NCBI GenBank assembly: GCA_965220465.1
Contig: CBDCPZ010000024.1
Coordinates: 620,001 to 684,000, forward strand
DNA from: JAHDHW01 sp965220465
Lineage (GTDB): Bacteria; Bacteroidota; Bacteroidia; Chitinophagales; Saprospiraceae
Direction of reading: 5' to 3'
Length of the DNA stretch: 64,000 bases
Numbering within the stretch: position 1 is the first letter of the stretch; every line of letters begins with the position of its first letter. This document shows, one piece after another, positions 61,496-64,000 of this stretch. A model generated the notes under the pieces. That model ran no database searches, was not told the origin of the DNA, and was given only the letters and a program-made list of their open reading frames with translations. The position numbers and the translations under genes were made by a program.

Positions 61496-62131
61496 ACGGG
61501 TAGTTTTGGCTAAATTGGTGGCTCTTATTTAAAGCTTGCTGAAGATACGTATAATTGCTTGATTTGCAAAGGTTAAAGCTGGAAATGGTTTTGACCTTAA
61601 AACGGAATATTTAAAAGGGAGAAATATTTTTCGCAACGACATAGGGACAAAGAAGTTAAAAACCTTGAAAAGATATTGTTGAGAGTTGTTGCTTTGAAAA
61701 GTCAGTTTAAAAAATTTGATTAATTCAACCCTGTAAAACTACCTGTTTTGGATGTATTTGATTTTTCAGTTTTACTAAGCTCGACTTTAGCATTTCGTAC
61801 TTATAGTCATTTCAATAATTGATAACTGCTCAATGTACAAAACCCTAATCTGCTAAAAATCAATTAGGTACATAGTTAATATTTTAACTTCCTTTGCAAA
61901 TGTGATGGTTTAGATATTATTGAACATCGTGATTATTATGGGATGTTTAAATTTAATTTGAGCTTATGCGTGTGCCATCGGCGAGGTACTTTTTCAGTCG
62001 AAAAAAAGTACCCAAAATTCTCGACAAAATAAATGCTCAACACTAAGCTGGCACCCGCACCCCCGTATTTTGTCTTTCCAATTCCATTTAAAATATGGAG
62101 TCATTGTTGAAAAACAATGCTAAAGTCGAAC
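61496..62131. other. 636-bp intergenic region with nested repeats
   Basis: No gene. It includes the upstream region of the protease gene, then a unit of 357 bp bounded by an 18-bp inverted repeat (61777-62133), within which lies copy 2 of the structured repeat (about 61970-62078). Confidence 0.6.
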
Positions 62132-62133
62132 TT
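61777..62133. repeat. MITE-like unit bounded by 18-bp inverted repeats
   Basis: AAGCTCGACTTTAGCATT (61777-61794) and AATGCTAAAGTCGAACTT (62116-62133) are inverted repeats with one mismatch. The right end overlaps the first two bases of the complement of the epimerase stop codon. The 357-bp unit has no open frame of note. No clear target duplication was found, so it is unproven as a mobile unit. Confidence 0.5.
61970..62078. repeat. Structured intergenic repeat, copy 2
   Basis: A hairpin (GGTACTTTT at 61985-61993, AAAAGTACC at 62004-62012) is followed by a 52-bp block at 62023-62074 (GACAAAATAAA to TATTTTGTC), 44/52 identical to 32546-32597. The order of parts and the word TGCC...CGGCG before the hairpin are shared with copy 1. 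Confidence 0.7.
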
Positions 62134-63157
62134 AAGCCAATGGTAGATAATCATATTCTTTCCCCAACTTCTTTGATTCTATAAATTGATCGGCAATATC
62201 CATTAGGGTTTTTTCAAAAGGAATGTACCGATAATCAAATGCCTGAATCGATTTGCTGTTATCGTAATGAAAAGTATTGGATACAAGATTTGCTGTTTCT
62301 TTTGTAATTAAATGAGGTCTTCCTGTAAACTTGGAACGCAACCAATCCAAACGCCAGGCCAGCCCTGTCAGTATCGGCGATACTTTAATATCAGGCGCTT
62401 TTTTATTCAATTTTTTAGCAACTTCTGAGAAGAATTCGAGGTAATTACAGTTTTCATTATTGATAATAAACCGCTCTTTAATTTGATCGCTTTCCATTAG
62501 TTTAATTGCCAAAAGGGCAACATCTCGGACATCTACAAATCCTGAAGATCCAATTGGATAAAATCGTAGCCCTTTCCATACTTCCTGAAACATTTGAGAA
62601 GTACCGTTTTCCCAAAAACCGCTACCGATGATCACGGCAGGATTCAAAATCGCAGCGGGGAGACCTTCTGCTATTCCACGCCAAACCTCCTGCTCTGAAA
62701 GGTATTTGCTGATTGCATAATTTGAATTGGCATTATCTCTTTGCCAGGGAGTTTTTTCATCAACATTTTTTTGATCTTTAGAGCGGCCAAGGGCTGCTAT
62801 TGAACTGACGTGAACAAGCTTTTCTATACCAAAATCCAACGCAATATTTACGATATTGGCAGTGCCTTCGACATTAGTACGCATCATTTTTTTGACTTCT
62901 TTTTTATCAAAAGAAACCATTGCAGCACAATGATAAACCTGTTCTACACCGTCCATTGCCAGTTCCAACGACAAAATATCCTGCAAATCTCCATCAATCC
63001 ATTGAATACGATTTTTCACTTCTTCTACTAAAGCCAAAGAGCTGTTTTCCCGTTTTAAGGCTCTGATGTTTTGATAACCTTTTTTTACCAAATACCTCAG
63101 CAGGTAGGAGCCTAGAAATCCTGTTCCACCAGTAACGAAAATAGTTTTTGACTTCAA
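62132..63157 (-). CDS. NAD(P)-dependent epimerase/reductase (extended SDR)
   Basis: The 341-residue protein has the nucleotide-binding start FVTGGTGFLGSYLLRYLVKKGY (about 6-27; G-x-x-G-x-x-G), the acidic WIDGDLQD, HCAAMVSFDKKE, the Ser of HVSSIAALGR and the Tyr-x3-Lys catalytic pair in NYAISKYLSE (about 146-155). This is the layout of extended short-chain dehydrogenases such as dihydroflavonol-reductase-like or nucleotide-sugar epimerases. The substrate is unknown. It lies downstream of anmK on the same strand with a 47-bp gap, so the two may be co-transcribed. Confidence 0.88.
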   Translation of the reverse strand: MKSKTIFVTGGTGFLGSYLLRYLVKKGYQNIRALKRENSSLALVEEVKNRIQWIDGDLQDILSLELAMDGVEQVYHCAAMVSFDKKEVKKMMRTNVEGTANIVNIALDFGIEKLVHVSSIAALGRSKDQKNVDEKTPWQRDNANSNYAISKYLSEQEVWRGIAEGLPAAILNPAVIIGSGFWENGTSQMFQEVWKGLRFYPIGSSGFVDVRDVALLAIKLMESDQIKERFIINNENCNYLEFFSEVAKKLNKKAPDIKVSPILTGLAWRLDWLRSKFTGRPHLITKETANLVSNTFHYDNSKSIQAFDYRYIPFEKTLMDIADQFIESKKLGKEYDYLPLA

Positions 63158-63204
63158 GATGAATAGTTTAGATTTTAGCAGTGAAAGCTCAAAGAATTAC
63201 AATA

Positions 63205-64000
63205 TTACACTATTTTTTTATACCCCTGATGAAACGAACCACTGATAGTATCGTGTAACGCACCTGTGACTGAATGCAATGTATTTATCTGATTTTCAAT
63301 ACGTAACAGCCCCATCAATGCCATTAAAGCAGCTTCTTTAAATTCAATGATTTGTCGCTCTGGAACCACTACGTTAACATTTTCACAATATTTACGAATG
63401 CAGCTGACCAAAAAGGAATTCAAAGCTCCGCCACCTGTTATGATCATTTTATAAGAACCTTTTTTAAAATTTTCTTTTTCGATCACAACAGCGATTGCAT
63501 TGGCGATTTGGAAAGCAATATGTTCACAGGCAGTGCGCATTTTATCTTCCCAAAGAGCATCAAAATTTACAAAAAGGGGAACCACATTTTCCTGAACATC
63601 CTGATTGGCCAGTGATTTTGGATAAGCTTCCTGAAAATATTCATTGGCGTTGGCTTTATTAAACAAAGGCTCAATTAATTCTCCGGTTCTTGCGATGCGG
63701 CCGTCGTCGTCGTATTCCATGTCCATGCCCTGGGCAATTGCATTTAAAGTCTGATTGGCAGAACCTATGTCGAAGGCCACAAAACGGCCATCAATATTGC
63801 AACTGATATTGTCAATTCCCCCAAGATTGAGATAGAAATCATAACCTGGAAGTAGATATTTATCAGCTATCGGAGCAACGGGAGCCCCTTCTCCTCCGAT
63901 GGCAATATCCTGAGCCCGAAAATTACTGATGACAGGATATCCGGTGATAGCCGCTATGGCTGCGCCATCTCCGATCTGAACCGTAAAATTTTCGTCAGGA
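63205..64000 (-). CDS. anmK: Anhydro-N-acetylmuramic acid kinase, 5' end outside the window
   Basis: The reading frame is open to the window edge; a GTG at 63780 (VAFDIGS) is internal. Visible motifs are TVQIGDGAAIAAITGYPVIS, NFRAQDIAIGGEGAPVAP, YLNLGGIDNIS, FVAFDIGSANQTLNA and the late ATP-site ITGGGALNSFLV, the order seen in AnmK. The enzyme phosphorylates and opens 1,6-anhydro-MurNAc, recycling cell-wall sugars into MurNAc-6-phosphate in the cytoplasm. About 265 residues are present; roughly the first 90-100 are missing. Confidence 0.92.
   Translation of the reverse strand, partial: PDENFTVQIGDGAAIAAITGYPVISNFRAQDIAIGGEGAPVAPIADKYLLPGYDFYLNLGGIDNISCNIDGRFVAFDIGSANQTLNAIAQGMDMEYDDDGRIARTGELIEPLFNKANANEYFQEAYPKSLANQDVQENVVPLFVNFDALWEDKMRTACEHIAFQIANAIAVVIEKENFKKGSYKMIITGGGALNSFLVSCIRKYCENVNVVVPERQIIEFKEAALMALMGLLRIENQINTLHSVTGALHDTISGSFHQGYKKIV

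Overview
This window comes from a Bacteroidota chromosome, most likely a Saprospiraceae-like lineage (inference). The DNA is AT-rich. Genes typical of the phylum are present: a secreted protease ending in a type IX secretion sorting domain, an ECF sigma / FecR / STN-TonB receptor / DUF4249 lipoprotein cassette, and several -7 TAnnTTTG promoters, some with an upstream TTG or TTTG. No ribosomal RNA or tRNA gene was recognised.

Layout. 1-584: 3' end of an IS1634/IS4-like transposase gene. 709-6478: a tripartite RND efflux operon on the minus strand (TolC-like, membrane fusion protein, RND permease). 6624-17481: a compact minus-strand operon of six genes: CHAT protease-like protein, tandem STAND NTPase, membrane WD40 protein, periplasmic TPR/outer-membrane barrel protein, caspase-TIR fusion, and a small barrel. 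Two paralogous PKD/beta-propeller lipoprotein genes lie upstream of it (17595-20004), preceded by an ECF sigma gene (20499-21038). 21418-28843: DoxX-like protein, TruA, a CPBP protease and AraC regulator pair interrupted by an IS5-family element, a GNAT-like protein, a TonB receptor and an HMA metal-binding protein. 28853-34123: GlyA, a secreted metallophosphoesterase, and AhcY. 34325-42509: a type III-A CRISPR-Cas locus (cas10, csm2-csm5, an uncharacterised membrane-protein gene, cas6) followed by an array of 21 repeats. 42606-45505: nuclease/phosphatase, class D beta-lactamase-like lipoprotein, lipocalin-like lipoprotein and an IS200 element. 45696-50934: sigma/anti-sigma/TonB/DUF4249 cassette. 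51016-64000: a DUF559 endonuclease gene between 115-bp direct repeats, lipoproteins, a GT4 glycosyltransferase, an EF-G-like GTPase, a 1630-residue subtilase, an epimerase/reductase and a 5'-truncated anmK.

Two systems stand out. The first is the CHAT / STAND / WD40 / barrel / caspase-TIR operon. It combines sensor modules (tandem STAND, beta-propeller, outer-membrane barrels) with three potential effector activities (CHAT protease, caspase, TIR NADase) and resembles a bacterial conflict or cell-suicide pathway. Its second STAND module is divided between two reading frames by one in-frame TAA. The second is the type III-A locus. Its Cas10 has no HD nuclease domain but keeps the GGDD cyclase motif, there is no csm6, and a translationally coupled single-pass membrane protein sits between csm5 and cas6. 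That protein is the only visible candidate for a signal-responsive effector.

The window also holds several uncatalogued repeat structures: a two-copy structured element whose hairpin arms differ in sequence yet still pair, a 357-bp region bounded by an 18-bp inverted repeat, the direct repeats around the DUF559 gene, and an IS5 insertion whose removal restores a longer AraC reading frame directly abutting the CPBP gene.
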